Shown here piece by piece: positions 41,621 to 50,380 of a DNA stretch of 64,000 bases; the stretch's first letter is position 1, and each line of letters begins with the position of its first letter. Location: the NCBI RefSeq assembly GCF_001424665.1, contig NZ_LMQS01000001.1:683225-747224 (forward strand). Direction: 5' to 3'. Source of the DNA: Methylophilus sp. Leaf416. Lineage in GTDB: Bacteria; Pseudomonadota; Gammaproteobacteria; Burkholderiales; Methylophilaceae. The position numbers and the translations under genes were made by a program. The notes below the pieces were generated by a model that saw only the letters and a list, made by a program, of their open reading frames with translations, did not search any database and was not told the origin of the DNA.

Positions 41621-42952
41621 ATGCAAACCACACCCCCACAACACCTGCTAAAAGCTTCCCTGTTAATGATCGCCCTGAGTGGCTGCTCGCAACCAGCAAA
41701 ACTGCCCGAAGCAGCGGGCTTTGGTCCCGAACCCGATTTATCTTCCTATCAGACCGGTTTAATCCCTACCGTTAATGTCGCCAAGGCGGTTGGCTGGCCG
41801 GAAGGAAAAAAACCAACTTCAGCACCTGGCACTAACGTAGTTGCGTTTGCCACTGATTTACAACATCCGCGCTGGCTATATGAATTACCGAATGGGGATA
41901 TTCTGGTGGCTGAAACTAACCATCATGAAAAAAGCGATGGCTTTAGCCTGAAAGGCTGGATCGCCGGTTTGTTTATGAAAGAAGGCGGTGCCGGTGCTGA
42001 GAGCTTTAACCGCATTACATTGCTGCGCGATATCGATGGCGATGGCGTCGCTGACCAAAAGCACATTTTTTTGCAAAATCTTAACTCGCCTTTTGGCATG
42101 GCTTTGGTAGGTAATACATTTTATGTCGCCAATGCGGATGCACTGGTGAAGTTTCCTTATGAAGAAGGCCAGACTGAGATCACTGCGCCGGGAGTGAAAG
42201 TGACCGATTTACCTGCCGAACGCAATCACCACTGGACCAAAAATATTCTGCCAAACAAAGATGGCAGCAAGATTTATGTCACCGTGGGCTCCAACAGCAA
42301 TGTTGGCGAAAACGGTATGGAGACTGAAAAAGAGCGCGCTGCCATCTGGGAGGTGGATGCGGCTTCCGGTCAGCATAATATTTTCGCTTCCGGATTACGC
42401 AACCCAAACGGCATGACCTGGGAACCAGACAGTGGTGCCTTGTGGGTAGTAGTGAATGAACGCGATGAAATCGGCAGCGACCTGGTGCCTGACTACATGA
42501 CCTCTGTCTCGCAAGGAGGATTTTATGGCTGGCCTTACAGCTACTATGGCCAGCATGTGGACACCCGCATCAAGCCACAACAGCCGGAATTGGTCGCTAA
42601 AGCCATTAAACCGGATTATGCGCTGGGTTCGCATACCGCTTCATTAGGCCTCACTGCCGCAAAAGGCAACAACCTGCCTGACCAATTCAAGAATGGCATG
42701 TTTATTGGCCAGCATGGTTCCTGGAACCGGATTCCATATAGCGGCTATAAAGTGATTTTTGTGCCGTTTGAAAGTGGCAAACCAGCAGGTAAACCGATTG
42801 ATGTGCTGACTGAATTCCTCAATGTAGATGGCGAGGCACAAGGCCGTCCGGTCGGTGTCATTGTTGATAAACGTGGTCACCTGTTAGTGGCTGATGATGT
42901 CGGCAATGTTATCTGGAATGTTAAAGGCAATAATAAAACCGCGACAAAATAA
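41621..42952 (+). CDS. PQQ-type sorbosone/sugar dehydrogenase family lipoprotein
   Basis: 443-residue beta-propeller of the L-sorbosone/aldose dehydrogenase family that uses PQQ in characterised members. Lipoprotein signal with lipobox LSGC at about 19-22. Family segments: GDILVAETN near 98, NSPFGMAL near 158, [23 protein letters not shown] near 287-300, and QHGSWNR near 365. Periplasmic, possibly surface-exposed. Follows the CFA-like gene by 38 bp. Presence of pqqA in the window supports local PQQ supply. Substrate unknown. Confidence 0.88.
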   Translation: MQTTPPQHLLKASLLMIALSGCSQPAKLPEAAGFGPEPDLSSYQTGLIPTVNVAKAVGWPEGKKPTSAPGTNVVAFATDLQHPRWLYELPNGDILVAETNHHEKSDGFSLKGWIAGLFMKEGGAGAESFNRITLLRDIDGDGVADQKHIFLQNLNSPFGMALVGNTFYVANADALVKFPYEEGQTEITAPGVKVTDLPAERNHHWTKNILPNKDGSKIYVTVGSNSNVGENGMETEKERAAIWEVDAASGQHNIFASGLRNPNGMTWEPDSGALWVVVNERDEIGSDLVPDYMTSVSQGGFYGWPYSYYGQHVDTRIKPQQPELVAKAIKPDYALGSHTASLGLTAAKGNNLPDQFKNGMFIGQHGSWNRIPYSGYKVIFVPFESGKPAGKPIDVLTEFLNVDGEAQGRPVGVIVDKRGHLLVADDVGNVIWNVKGNNKTATK

Positions 42953-43024
42953 GACCAGCATTTACGCTGTGCTCCTGATAGCGGGAGCGCAGCGTTTAAT
43001 TATTGAAAGATATGTTTTTAACTG

Positions 43025-44128
43025 ATGATGGACTCTGAACTGTCAAAAAATACCCGATCACTGGCTGAAGATACACATACTTCGATTGATATCGACGTTG
43101 CGCGTGAAGCCAGGTTAAACAAGCTGCATTACATCCAGGACAACACGCCTGGGTTTAGCAGGGAACGCTTTCGCGGAAAATTCAGGTATTTGGATCTGCA
43201 GGGTCAGTTGATCAAGGCAGAAAACGAAATCAGCCGCATTATTGCGTTAAGAATCCCCCCCGCCTGGGAAGCGGTATGGATTTGCGCCCGCGCCAACGGA
43301 CATCTCCAAGCCACCGGCCGCGATGTGAAGGGCCGCAAACAATATCTCTACCACGCTGAATGGCGCCGACTAAGGGAAGCGAAGAAATACGAGCACATGA
43401 TAGAGTTTGGACGGCAGTTACCTGCTATCCGCAAGCACATTGCACACGACCTGGCGTCATCCGGCCTGGGCAAAGAAAAAGTGCTGGCAATGATGATTTA
43501 CCTGCTCGAAAACACCTTGATCCGAATAGGCAATGACGAATATGCCAAAACCAATAAATCATTTGGTCTTACTACCTTGCGCAATCGCCATGTCGAGATA
43601 GCGGGCAGCGAAGTCAAATTCCATTTCCGTGGCAAAAGCGGTGTCGAACATAGCGTCAGCTTGAAAGACCGCAGGCTGGCGCGCATGATACGCAATATGC
43701 GCGAGTTGCCGGGCCAGGCACTTTTTCAGTATGTTGATGCTGAAGGAGAACGCCACACCATAGGCTCATCAGATGTGAATGAGTATTTGCAGCAAATCAC
43801 CGAAGGCGATTTTACCGCCAAGGATTTCCGCACCTGGTTTGGCAGCTTGCATACGCTGCTGGCTCTGAGCGAGCTGGAGCCATTTACCAGTGTCACCGAA
43901 GCCAAGAAAAATATAGTGGCAGCCATTCGTATTGCGGCTTCAAAACTGGGTAATACGCCGGCGATATGCCGCAATAGCTATGTGCATCCTTTTATTCTCG
44001 AACACTACCTGTCCGGCAGTGGATTTACACACGATGTGCAAGAAGCCGAATATAAGGATACCGAGCTGAATCCAGCCGAGCAATATATGTTGTGCTTATT
44101 AAAACAAAGGGTAAGCGCACAATCATGA
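43025..44128 (+). CDS. DNA topoisomerase IB (poxvirus type)
   Basis: 367 residues. Relaxes supercoils by a 3'-phosphotyrosine intermediate. Visible: IRIPPAWEAVWICARANGHLQATGRDVKGRKQYLYH (parts at about 76-112), ENTLIRIGNDEYAKTNKSFGLTTLRNRH, with catalytic Arg/Lys, KDFRTWFGSL with second Arg, and NTPAICRNSYVHP with active Tyr near 318. The length matches bacterial TopIB. Two ATGs, 43025 and 43028, are possible. Located after the sugar dehydrogenase by 72 bp; role in stress is inferred from surroundings. Confidence 0.93.
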   Translation: MMDSELSKNTRSLAEDTHTSIDIDVAREARLNKLHYIQDNTPGFSRERFRGKFRYLDLQGQLIKAENEISRIIALRIPPAWEAVWICARANGHLQATGRDVKGRKQYLYHAEWRRLREAKKYEHMIEFGRQLPAIRKHIAHDLASSGLGKEKVLAMMIYLLENTLIRIGNDEYAKTNKSFGLTTLRNRHVEIAGSEVKFHFRGKSGVEHSVSLKDRRLARMIRNMRELPGQALFQYVDAEGERHTIGSSDVNEYLQQITEGDFTAKDFRTWFGSLHTLLALSELEPFTSVTEAKKNIVAAIRIAASKLGNTPAICRNSYVHPFILEHYLSGSGFTHDVQEAEYKDTELNPAEQYMLCLLKQRVSAQS

Positions 44129-44207
44129 ATTTATTGATCACAAGTTTAGTTTGTAAAAAGTTATGTTTTTTGCTGACTCTTCTTCCCTTTGATCTGGAGA
44201 CGAAGAA

Positions 44208-44825
44208 ATGAAAAAAATATTATTACTCTATGGCCATGAATTAAGTCATAACGCACTAAAAGCCTTGATAGACGCCGATGGCACCATGCATCTCGCTGAA
44301 GAAGTGAGTGATGTCGGGGAAGCCATCGAAAAAATCCGCACCCAGCAATTTGATGTAGTGGTACTGGACGTTTCCGCGCCCAATAAAAACGGTTTGGAAA
44401 CTTTTTGTGACCTGAAACAGGCTTACCCGAATTTAGCCATATTGATTATTAATGGCAGTGACCAGGTAGACCGGATGGCGAATTTCACCCGCCTAGGCTG
44501 CAGAGGCTATCTGTCTTACACCGCCACCAGCGCACAAGTAGTACCGGCGATTAAAGCCTTGGCACGTGGCCAGACCTATTATGCGTCGACGCATGAGAAG
44601 CTGGATGAAAGAGATCACCCTTTACTTCATGAGCGCTTGTCTATTCGCGAACTGCAGGTGTTTTTTAAACTGATTAAAGGACAGGCGGTAAATTCAGTGG
44701 CGGAAGAGCTTTCTATCGCACCCGGTTCGGTCAGTGTATTCAGGTCCAAGATACTGAAGAAAATGAATATGCATAATAATGCTTCGTTAATCCACTATGC
44801 GCTTGATCATCACCTGATTAATTAA
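44208..44825 (+). CDS. NarL/LuxR-type regulator with degenerate receiver domain
   Basis: 205 residues: receiver-like domain (about 3-120) and C-terminal LuxR HTH (about 142-205, LSIRELQVFFKLIKGQAVNSVAEELSIAPGSVSVFRSKI in parts). The putative phosphoacceptor Asp in VVVLDVS is kept, but the acidic pair near the N-terminus (usual DDH) reads YGHE, and the conserved Lys region reads GYLSYTATS, so it is probably not phosphorylated normally. Good GGAG leader. It lies in the stress cluster and is a candidate regulator of the stress-box genes, unproven. Confidence 0.88.
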   Translation: MKKILLLYGHELSHNALKALIDADGTMHLAEEVSDVGEAIEKIRTQQFDVVVLDVSAPNKNGLETFCDLKQAYPNLAILIINGSDQVDRMANFTRLGCRGYLSYTATSAQVVPAIKALARGQTYYASTHEKLDERDHPLLHERLSIRELQVFFKLIKGQAVNSVAEELSIAPGSVSVFRSKILKKMNMHNNASLIHYALDHHLIN

Positions 44826-44870
44826 GCGCTGAGTTGCTCGCCACCTTTAATTCACATATCAGATTAAAAC

Positions 44871-44907
44871 AAAAAAACCTGCACTCAACCGAGCGCAGGT
44901 TTTTTTA
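44871..44907. terminator. Bidirectional terminator
   Basis: AAAAAAACCTGC stem with GCAGGTTTTTTT around a 12-nt loop with CTC/GAG, between the NarL-type gene (+) and the Yip1 gene (-). Confidence 0.88.
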
Positions 44908-44918
44908 ATAATCAATAT

Positions 44919-45521
44919 CTAGGACTTTTTGACCGCGAATTGCAATTGTTCAATCGCTTCCCATGAAATCAGGGATCCGATCATCACCACGGCAAATCCC
45001 AAGCCGGCAGTACAAACAATCGCTAGTGTCAGTGTTGCGATCGCACCACGCTCTTGTATCGTGAATATATATTTCACCCCACGATAAACCAGGCCGATTG
45101 AAATCAGCACGGCCACCGCATGCACAATCACATTAAAGCTCAGGCTAGGCACTACATAAAAAATAGAAGTTAGCCATAATGGTGTGGTGGCGATCGCAAT
45201 CATCAGTAACGAGTCACGAAACGATGGCTTCCTATTCACCATTTCTGCCAGGTTCTGCGTAATCCAGGCCATCGCTAGAATGACACTGATTTGTAACAAA
45301 AGCAGCTCGGCACTGATGACCATCAAACGGTTACCGGGTAAGGTATCCATAAACTGTTTCGGGTAATTATGGTACAAACGGAAATACATCATCGCGCATG
45401 GAATCAGCGACAGCGGCAGTACATAGAACAAAATTAACTGCATGGCACTGGGTTTTTCAGCTTTAAAGCTTTTTTCCCTGCTTTTAGGCGTGACATAACT
45501 AAACAAGCGGATGAGATTCAT
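44919..45521 (-). CDS. Yip1-domain inner-membrane protein
   Basis: 200 residues with five predicted TM helices (about 27-45, 65-85, 102-125, 130-150, 165-185) and a short basic N-terminus (VTPKSREKSFKAEKPS). The LFSYVTPKS start and the PLWLTSIFYVVPSLSF segment match Yip1-family bacterial membrane proteins of unknown function. A perfect stress box lies 102 bp upstream. Regulated together with stress genes, inferred. Confidence 0.8.
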   Translation of the reverse strand: MNLIRLFSYVTPKSREKSFKAEKPSAMQLILFYVLPLSLIPCAMMYFRLYHNYPKQFMDTLPGNRLMVISAELLLLQISVILAMAWITQNLAEMVNRKPSFRDSLLMIAIATTPLWLTSIFYVVPSLSFNVIVHAVAVLISIGLVYRGVKYIFTIQERGAIATLTLAIVCTAGLGFAVVMIGSLISWEAIEQLQFAVKKS

Positions 45522-45622
45522 AATGTACTCCTGACTACTATTAAAATTGGTGATGGCTTAGATTCAAAAGCCCGTTAGTAGCCATTATCCAGCGTTGCAG
45601 AAAAGTCACTACAAGACTGCGT

Positions 45623-45639
45623 CTGATTTGAATGTAGGA
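45623..45639 (-). promoter_or_regulatory. Stress box (TCCTAC-N6-ATCAG)
   Basis: Perfect minus-strand box 102 bp upstream of the Yip1-gene start. Its spacer ATTCAA is nearly the ATTCGA of the 18558 box. Confidence 0.65.
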
Positions 45640-45826
45640 AAAAGCACATTTCGCATGAAGTAGATTCCCACAATGTTAGCCTGACTAAAATCCTGACTAA
45701 AATCATTGATACCCGCCTTTCGCGCATGCTCCGTTATTTGCTTCCAAGGCAAGACTCAATGAATAACCACGCTGAAATATCGCATAGCAAAGTTTCGTGA
45801 GCGCCTATATTTTATTGTAAAGGCAT

Positions 45827-45843
45827 TCCTACAGGTATTTACG
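45827..45843 (+). promoter_or_regulatory. Stress box variant (TCCTAC-N6-TTACG)
   Basis: Plus-strand, 79 bp before the DUF2383 gene start at 45922, matching the 75-79 bp spacing of the other plus-strand boxes. The rest of the 45522-45921 divergent region shows nothing I can support. Confidence 0.5.
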
Positions 45844-45921
45844 ACTCTCTCTGATTCAGATGGCGAGATGCTGTTGGCATACTGACATTTCTACTCTTAA
45901 ATTTTAACTTTGGAGAACGAC

Positions 45922-46386
45922 ATGGCAGATAACGACGAAGTAATTTCTACACTCAATGATTTGATTGAAACTTCTAAAGATGGTGAAGAAGGATTCCGCA
46001 GTTCAGCAGAAAATGTGGACGACCCACAGTTGAAAGCATTCTTTTTACGCCGATCCTTAGAAGTGGCTTCCAGCGTGAAAGAACTGCAAGGTCTGGTACG
46101 TTCATTAGGTGGCGACCCTGCCGATTCAACCACCTTGGGCGGTGCGTTGCATAGACGCTGGATTGATTTGAAAACAGCGTTGTCCAGCAATGACACAGTC
46201 GCAGTGTTGAATGAAGCTGAACGCGGTGAAGACGTTGCACTGAAGGCTTATCGTAAAGCGGCTGAAAAAGACTTGCCAATCAACGTGCGCATGGTGGTTA
46301 CTCGCCAACTTGAAGGCGCTAAACGTAATCATGACGAAGTGAAACATTTGCGTGACGCAGCACGTGCTGCAGCTGAAGTACACTAA
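45922..46386 (+). CDS. PA2169-type four-helix-bundle protein (DUF2383)
   Basis: 154 residues, helical ferritin-like bundle: NDEVISTLNDLIETSKDGEEGFRSSAENV, then LKAFFLRRSLEVASSVKELQGLVRSLGG and GEDVALKAYRKAAEKDLP (family marks of DUF2383). Cytosolic, no signal. Related proteins are stress-induced. The start at 45922 has GGAG six bases upstream; the ORF's earlier ATG at 45910 is in the same leader. A variant stress box lies 79 bp upstream and a terminator follows. Confidence 0.88.
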   Translation: MADNDEVISTLNDLIETSKDGEEGFRSSAENVDDPQLKAFFLRRSLEVASSVKELQGLVRSLGGDPADSTTLGGALHRRWIDLKTALSSNDTVAVLNEAERGEDVALKAYRKAAEKDLPINVRMVVTRQLEGAKRNHDEVKHLRDAARAAAEVH

Positions 46387-46398
46387 GGCGTGAAGCAG

Positions 46399-46430
46399 AA
46401 AAAAGCCCTGTCATATGGCAGGGCTTTTTT
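46399..46430 (+). terminator. Terminator after the DUF2383 gene
   Basis: 12-bp stem AAAAAAGCCCTG/CAGGGCTTTTTT with TCATATGG loop. Confidence 0.92.
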
Positions 46431-46451
46431 GCTTCTACAATGTGAAAAACG

Positions 46452-46694
46452 TTAAACGTTTTCCATTGATTTAGTGGTCCAGTCCTTTTTAACTTGCTCA
46501 AGCGTGCGGTTAATCTTTACCACACCGCCTTCAGTAGAAATGACCCAGCTAACCGGAATGTAATGGTGAGTGCCTGAATCATCCTTCTTCAGCTTGATCG
46601 AATCGGGCCCAGTGGTGTGATCAACTACCGCGAACTCTTCAGCTTGTGCAGTCACTACCGGCATATCTTCTTTAATTTCATGAGCTTCAATCAT
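46452..46694 (-). CDS. DUF2171 family small protein
   Basis: 80 residues: IKEDMPVVTAQAEEFAVVDHTTGPDSIKLKKDDSG (partly), then HHYIPVSWVISTEGGVVKINRTLEQVKKDW. This is the DUF2171 pattern of a PRC-barrel-like small protein often found in stress clusters. Soluble, acidic/neutral. A box with right half TTCAG lies 100 bp upstream. Biochemical role unknown. Confidence 0.82.
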   Translation of the reverse strand: MIEAHEIKEDMPVVTAQAEEFAVVDHTTGPDSIKLKKDDSGTHHYIPVSWVISTEGGVVKINRTLEQVKKDWTTKSMENV

Positions 46695-46793
46695 ATTTAA
46701 CTTCCCTTCGTTGGCATTAGTTAATCCAGATGCGTACTGAATTCGAACTTCTATTTTGCCTGCAAGCCGCCTCTAGCCTCTAGGGCACTATGA

Positions 46794-46810
46794 CTGAATG
46801 TTTTGTAGGA
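46794..46810 (-). promoter_or_regulatory. Stress box (TCCTAC-N6-TTCAG)
   Basis: Minus-strand, 100 bp upstream of the DUF2171 gene start; one base off the ATCAG right half. Confidence 0.55.
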
Positions 46811-46892
46811 ATATTCAACTGGTTGTGACTATCCATGCTTCCTTGTGACTGACATAAAAATAAATGTTATCTGACAGCCTTATCCTTGAATG

Positions 46893-46909
46893 TCCTACGG
46901 CAAGTTCAA
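46893..46909 (+). promoter_or_regulatory. Stress box variant (TCCTAC-N6-TTCAA)
   Basis: Plus-strand, 96 bp before the 65-aa gene start at 47005. With the 46794 box it forms a divergent pair in the 310-bp region between 46695 and 47004. Confidence 0.5.
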
Positions 46910-47004
46910 GAGTGAAAATTTATGATTACTCATAACAGGTTAGTCGTAAAGAAATATATAGAACCTATTTCTTGAGACTAGCTTTAAATACAGGAGATTA
47001 TTCG

Positions 47005-47202
47005 ATGGCTTTATTTTATGTAAGCGCTAGCAAACCCAAGCAAGACGTTCCATTCTGGACATCCAGCGTAATTGCGCAGGATATGGAAGAGAGTTACCGG
47101 ATAGGCAAAGAGCGATTTGAAAGCGAAAACCCCGATTTAAATATAGAGGACTTTACCTTGGTTGCGACCGGTGAATCTGCTGAAAAATCGATTACGACTT
47201 AA
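47005..47202 (+). CDS. 65-aa hypothetical protein
   Basis: Small soluble protein MALFYVSASKPKQDVPFW, then ESYRIGKERFESENPDLNIEDFTLVATGESAEKS. The start at 47005 has AGGAGA nine bases upstream; the longer frame from 46972 lacks one. The fold may be a small alpha/beta module. No family recognised. Its stress box suggests stress induction. Confidence 0.7.
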   Translation: MALFYVSASKPKQDVPFWTSSVIAQDMEESYRIGKERFESENPDLNIEDFTLVATGESAEKSITT

Positions 47203-47268
47203 CTAACAAAATACCTGGCTTAACCACTATTGAATTAATTTACATTGATCTATTTAAAAGGAAAAAGA

Positions 47269-47763
47269 ATGAAAATTCACCCTCAAACAACAGAAGAACT
47301 GACCAAACTGGGCGAGCTGATTGAAGACTTCAGAATTTCAATGCTCACCTTTATCGATGACAAAGGTGCTTTAATCAGCCAGCCTATGGGTCCGATAGAA
47401 ATGGATAGTGATGGCAATATCTGGTTTTTTACTGACAGCACTTCAGAAAAAGCGCAGCACCTGGATGAATTAAACCTCGCCTTTAGCGGCGAGCCTGACG
47501 GCACTTATATTTCCCTGTCAGGTTACGGCGAGCTGGTGACAGATCAGGCGCGTAAAGAAGAGCTATGGTCGCCATTTGTGAAACCCTGGTTTCCTGATGG
47601 TCCTGATTCGCCTAATTTGGCGTTGCTTAAGTTTGTACCGCATACCGCTGAATATTGGGACGCACCGCATAGTTCCGTGGTCAGGTTGTTTGCAATGGCA
47701 GCTTCCATTGTTGCCGCAAGACCCATCGGCCTGGGCGACCATGGACATTTAAACCATCTATAA
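47269..47763 (+). CDS. General stress protein, pyridoxamine-5'-phosphate-oxidase fold
   Basis: 164-residue flavin/PNPOx-like split-barrel protein: KLGELIEDFRISMLTFIDDKGALISQPMGP near 11-40, GNIWFFTDSTSEKAQHL near 48-64, YISLSGYGELVTD near 82-95, and LLKFVPHTAEYWDAP near 122-136. This matches the GSP26-like family; some members bind FMN or FAD, but the cofactor is unknown. The start at 47269 has AAGGAAAA upstream. It follows the 65-aa gene by 66 bp. Confidence 0.9.
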   Translation: MKIHPQTTEELTKLGELIEDFRISMLTFIDDKGALISQPMGPIEMDSDGNIWFFTDSTSEKAQHLDELNLAFSGEPDGTYISLSGYGELVTDQARKEELWSPFVKPWFPDGPDSPNLALLKFVPHTAEYWDAPHSSVVRLFAMAASIVAARPIGLGDHGHLNHL

Positions 47764-47780
47764 CAACAGGCTTTACAAAC

Positions 47781-47809
47781 AACAAACCCGACACTACGTC
47801 GGGTTTGTT
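47781..47809. terminator. Bidirectional terminator between GSP26-like gene and pqqA
   Basis: 12-bp stem AACAAACCCGAC/GTCGGGTTTGTT with loop ACTAC. Confidence 0.9.
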
Positions 47810-47829
47810 TATGCAAGTTAACGCTTGAA

Positions 47830-47901
47830 TTATTTGTTCATGACGTACATAGTCACTTCAAAGCCAAAACGCATTTCAGTAGCAGCTGGTTTAGTCCACA
47901 T
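47830..47901 (-). CDS. pqqA: PQQ precursor peptide PqqA (orphan copy)
   Basis: A 23-codon gene read directly from the minus strand: start ATG 47901, TAA ending 47830, AGGAG seven bases before the start. The peptide begins MWTKPAATEMRFGFEVTMY and ends VMNK. The crosslinking Glu and Tyr of the E-x-x-x-Y core (EVTMY) are present, which are the residues fused into PQQ. An ATG six bases upstream (47907) would be too close to AGGAG. No pqqBCDE genes are within the window, so this is an extra or isolated copy, as methylotrophs often carry. PQQ serves methanol and sugar dehydrogenases. Confidence 0.92.
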   Translation of the reverse strand: MWTKPAATEMRFGFEVTMYVMNK

Positions 47902-48015
47902 AGTCATTCTCCTAGAAGGTTAAGAGCGCATCACATGATGCATCTCGTTAGGAATAACTATACGCAGATGCCGTGCACAAGGCTTGCGTAGCATCCCTAA
48001 AAGTCAGTCATGATT

Positions 48016-49170
48016 TTACGTAGTGAGCGTTTTCGGTGGCAGCACGATCTTAAGCCACCACCAGCCGATAACTCCGGAAAACAATGAACCCGCCAGAATC
48101 GCCATTTTAGAGATATGGATGATTTCTTCTTCACCAACATAGGCCAGGTTGGTGATAAAAATAGACATGGTAAAGCCTATGCCGCCAAGAATACCAGCGC
48201 CGATTATATGCCCCCATCGTAACGAAGAAGGCAGCTTACATAGGCCAGCTTTCACCGCAAGCCACGCTGCCAATGCAATACCAACCGGTTTGCCAATCAG
48301 TAAACCAGCGATAATACCTATGCTATTGCTGTGAGAGAACATGTCTTGCAAACTGCGCATATCAATCGCCAGCCCGGTATTGGCAAATGCGAAAATCGGC
48401 AAAATCAGGAAAGCCACAGGCAAATAAAGGGCATGTTCAAGTTTATGCGAAAGTGAATCCTGGTCTTCCCTTGAAAAGGGGATGGTAAACGCCAGCGCAA
48501 CGCCGGCGACAGTGGGATGTACACCGGATTGCAGCGTTAACCACCACACCATCACGCCACCCAGTATGTATGGCACCATGAAGCGCACCTGCCACCTGTT
48601 CAACAACAATAAGCATGCGATGACTGCCAGAGCAGCGAGCAGATAAGCCAGCGAGATGGAGGAGGTATAAAACACGGCGATCACGATAGCCGCACCAAGG
48701 TCATCAATCACCGCAAATGCCACCAGGAACACCTTCAAAGCGACGGGTACACGCGATCTCAATACCGATAGCACTCCAATAGCAAACGCGATATCCGTTG
48801 CCATCGGGATACCTATACCTGACTGGTACTCGGTGCCATGATTGAATGTCCAGAAGATCAGGGCCGGAGTTAACATACCGCCGATGGCGGCAACAGTCGG
48901 CAATAAGGCATCATTGAGATTGGATAGCTCACCGACATATAGCTCGCGCTTCAACTCCAGGCCAATCAGCAAAAAGAAAATGGCCATTAGCCCATCGTTT
49001 ACCCACTCTTCCAAACTCAGATCCAACCAGTGGACATGCCAAAACGCATGGTATTCCCCGGCTAAACCGCTGTTGGCAATGACAAGCGCCAGTATGGTGA
49101 ACAGCAATAGCAGTAAACTACTTGACTGATCGGACGCAAAAAGCCTGCGAAGTTGATTAAATAGCCACAT
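48016..49170 (-). CDS. nhaA: Na+/H+ antiporter NhaA
   Basis: 384 residues, 12-TM inner-membrane exchanger for sodium and pH homeostasis. Family marks are LFTILALVIANSG near 20-33, ATDIAFAIGVLSVLRSRVP near 125-143, the essential Asp pair in AVIDDLGAAIVIAVFYT near 153-169, and GIGFTMSIFITNLAY near 340-355. Full length, normal termini. Fits the osmotic/alkaline stress context. Confidence 0.95.
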   Translation of the reverse strand: MWLFNQLRRLFASDQSSSLLLLLFTILALVIANSGLAGEYHAFWHVHWLDLSLEEWVNDGLMAIFFLLIGLELKRELYVGELSNLNDALLPTVAAIGGMLTPALIFWTFNHGTEYQSGIGIPMATDIAFAIGVLSVLRSRVPVALKVFLVAFAVIDDLGAAIVIAVFYTSSISLAYLLAALAVIACLLLLNRWQVRFMVPYILGGVMVWWLTLQSGVHPTVAGVALAFTIPFSREDQDSLSHKLEHALYLPVAFLILPIFAFANTGLAIDMRSLQDMFSHSNSIGIIAGLLIGKPVGIALAAWLAVKAGLCKLPSSLRWGHIIGAGILGGIGFTMSIFITNLAYVGEEEIIHISKMAILAGSLFSGVIGWWWLKIVLPPKTLTT

Positions 49171-49227
49171 AAGCCGTCATGTTACCTTGATACATACTTG
49201 CCAATACACTTTTACAGAAACTTGGAA

Positions 49228-50313
49228 TTACTCCCCAATGGCAAAGCCAATTCCGAACATCGTTTGTGCCTGGTTGTAATCCAGCAGTGATACACCATAG
49301 CCACTTGCCAGCATGGCGTAAAATTTAACACTTTCGCTCTTGAGTGGTTTGTATTGCACATCAACCTTCACGTAGCCTTTGTTATCGCTGCGCAAATTGT
49401 TGCGCAATGTAAAACTGGCAGCCGTGTCATTGGCTTCATTATCCCAGCGCAAGCTTACGTCGCCATAACCCATGTACTTGCTGATGTCAGGGTTGTCATC
49501 TTCTGATTTACTTTCAGGAATACGCCACCATGGCTTGAACAACAGGCTGTAACGCTCGTTCAGTTGCCAGCCGCCTTGCAGGTAAATCCTGTTCCAGCTG
49601 CGTGACAGTGGCTGTGAACGCCCATTGGAGTCATGCACTATGCCCAGGTTCAACATGTCCGGCATGACTGCCCACTGTTTGGTTTCGCCAGGTTTATTAA
49701 GGCCTAATGACAAAATCAGTTCAGGGGAATAGTTGTGGTCACGCATGGGGCGCGATTGGTCTTTTTCGGTCACTTGCCAGAAAGATTGCTGGGTGTAAGC
49801 ACCCCAAAGCCTCGCGCTATGTACCCAGTTATTCTCGGGCAACCAGTCAGACAAATTCATTAGTTGGGTTTTCAGGCTGATCTGGAAATGCAGGTCACTG
49901 TTACTCAAATCTCTATTCTGGGTGTTAGGCCTGGAAGGTGAGGTAGGTACATCGTTCGGGTTAGAAGAAATCGAACCGACCACGTAGTTCAGTTGATACG
50001 TTTCCAGATCGGTGAAATGCAACTCGTCATCAGGGTTCAAATGCCATTTGCGTGCCAGGAAGCCGGTTTTGGCATCCACCGTTTTCACAAGATTTTCCTG
50101 CTTGGGCGTTAAGGCCACGGCAGCGACTTGCGTGGTTGCATATTGTGCTGCAACCTGGTCAAAACACACCAGCCGGCGACTGGCATCATCGATAAACTCG
50201 GTTTTGCAGGTACGCAGAGCATTTTGCATATCATTGGTGGTCGCTGCATGTGCTCCGCTGGAAAACATTAATGCCAGCATCATCAGGCCAGTCAGCCCAT
50301 TACTTTTTAACAT
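49228..50313 (-). CDS. pldA: Outer-membrane phospholipase A (OMPLA)
   Basis: 361-residue beta-barrel; hydrolyses phospholipids in the outer leaflet. The start at 50313 is preferred over the TTG at 50331 as AAGGAAAA lies between. Signal peptide about 1-25 (AHA-A). The Cys-containing N-terminal extension (CKTEFIDDASRRLVCF) resembles that of betaproteobacterial PldA. Catalytic segment HDSNGRSQPLSRSWNRIY with His and Ser is intact, and FTLRNNLRSDNKG with the Asn. C-terminus ends with the barrel IGFAIGE. Single gene. Confidence 0.9.
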   Translation of the reverse strand: MLKSNGLTGLMMLALMFSSGAHAATTNDMQNALRTCKTEFIDDASRRLVCFDQVAAQYATTQVAAVALTPKQENLVKTVDAKTGFLARKWHLNPDDELHFTDLETYQLNYVVGSISSNPNDVPTSPSRPNTQNRDLSNSDLHFQISLKTQLMNLSDWLPENNWVHSARLWGAYTQQSFWQVTEKDQSRPMRDHNYSPELILSLGLNKPGETKQWAVMPDMLNLGIVHDSNGRSQPLSRSWNRIYLQGGWQLNERYSLLFKPWWRIPESKSEDDNPDISKYMGYGDVSLRWDNEANDTAASFTLRNNLRSDNKGYVKVDVQYKPLKSESVKFYAMLASGYGVSLLDYNQAQTMFGIGFAIGE

Positions 50314-50380
50314 ACGATTTTCCTTATCCAATTACTTTAAACAGCATAGTGGTTACTACGCTCTATATATCTTTGATTCA

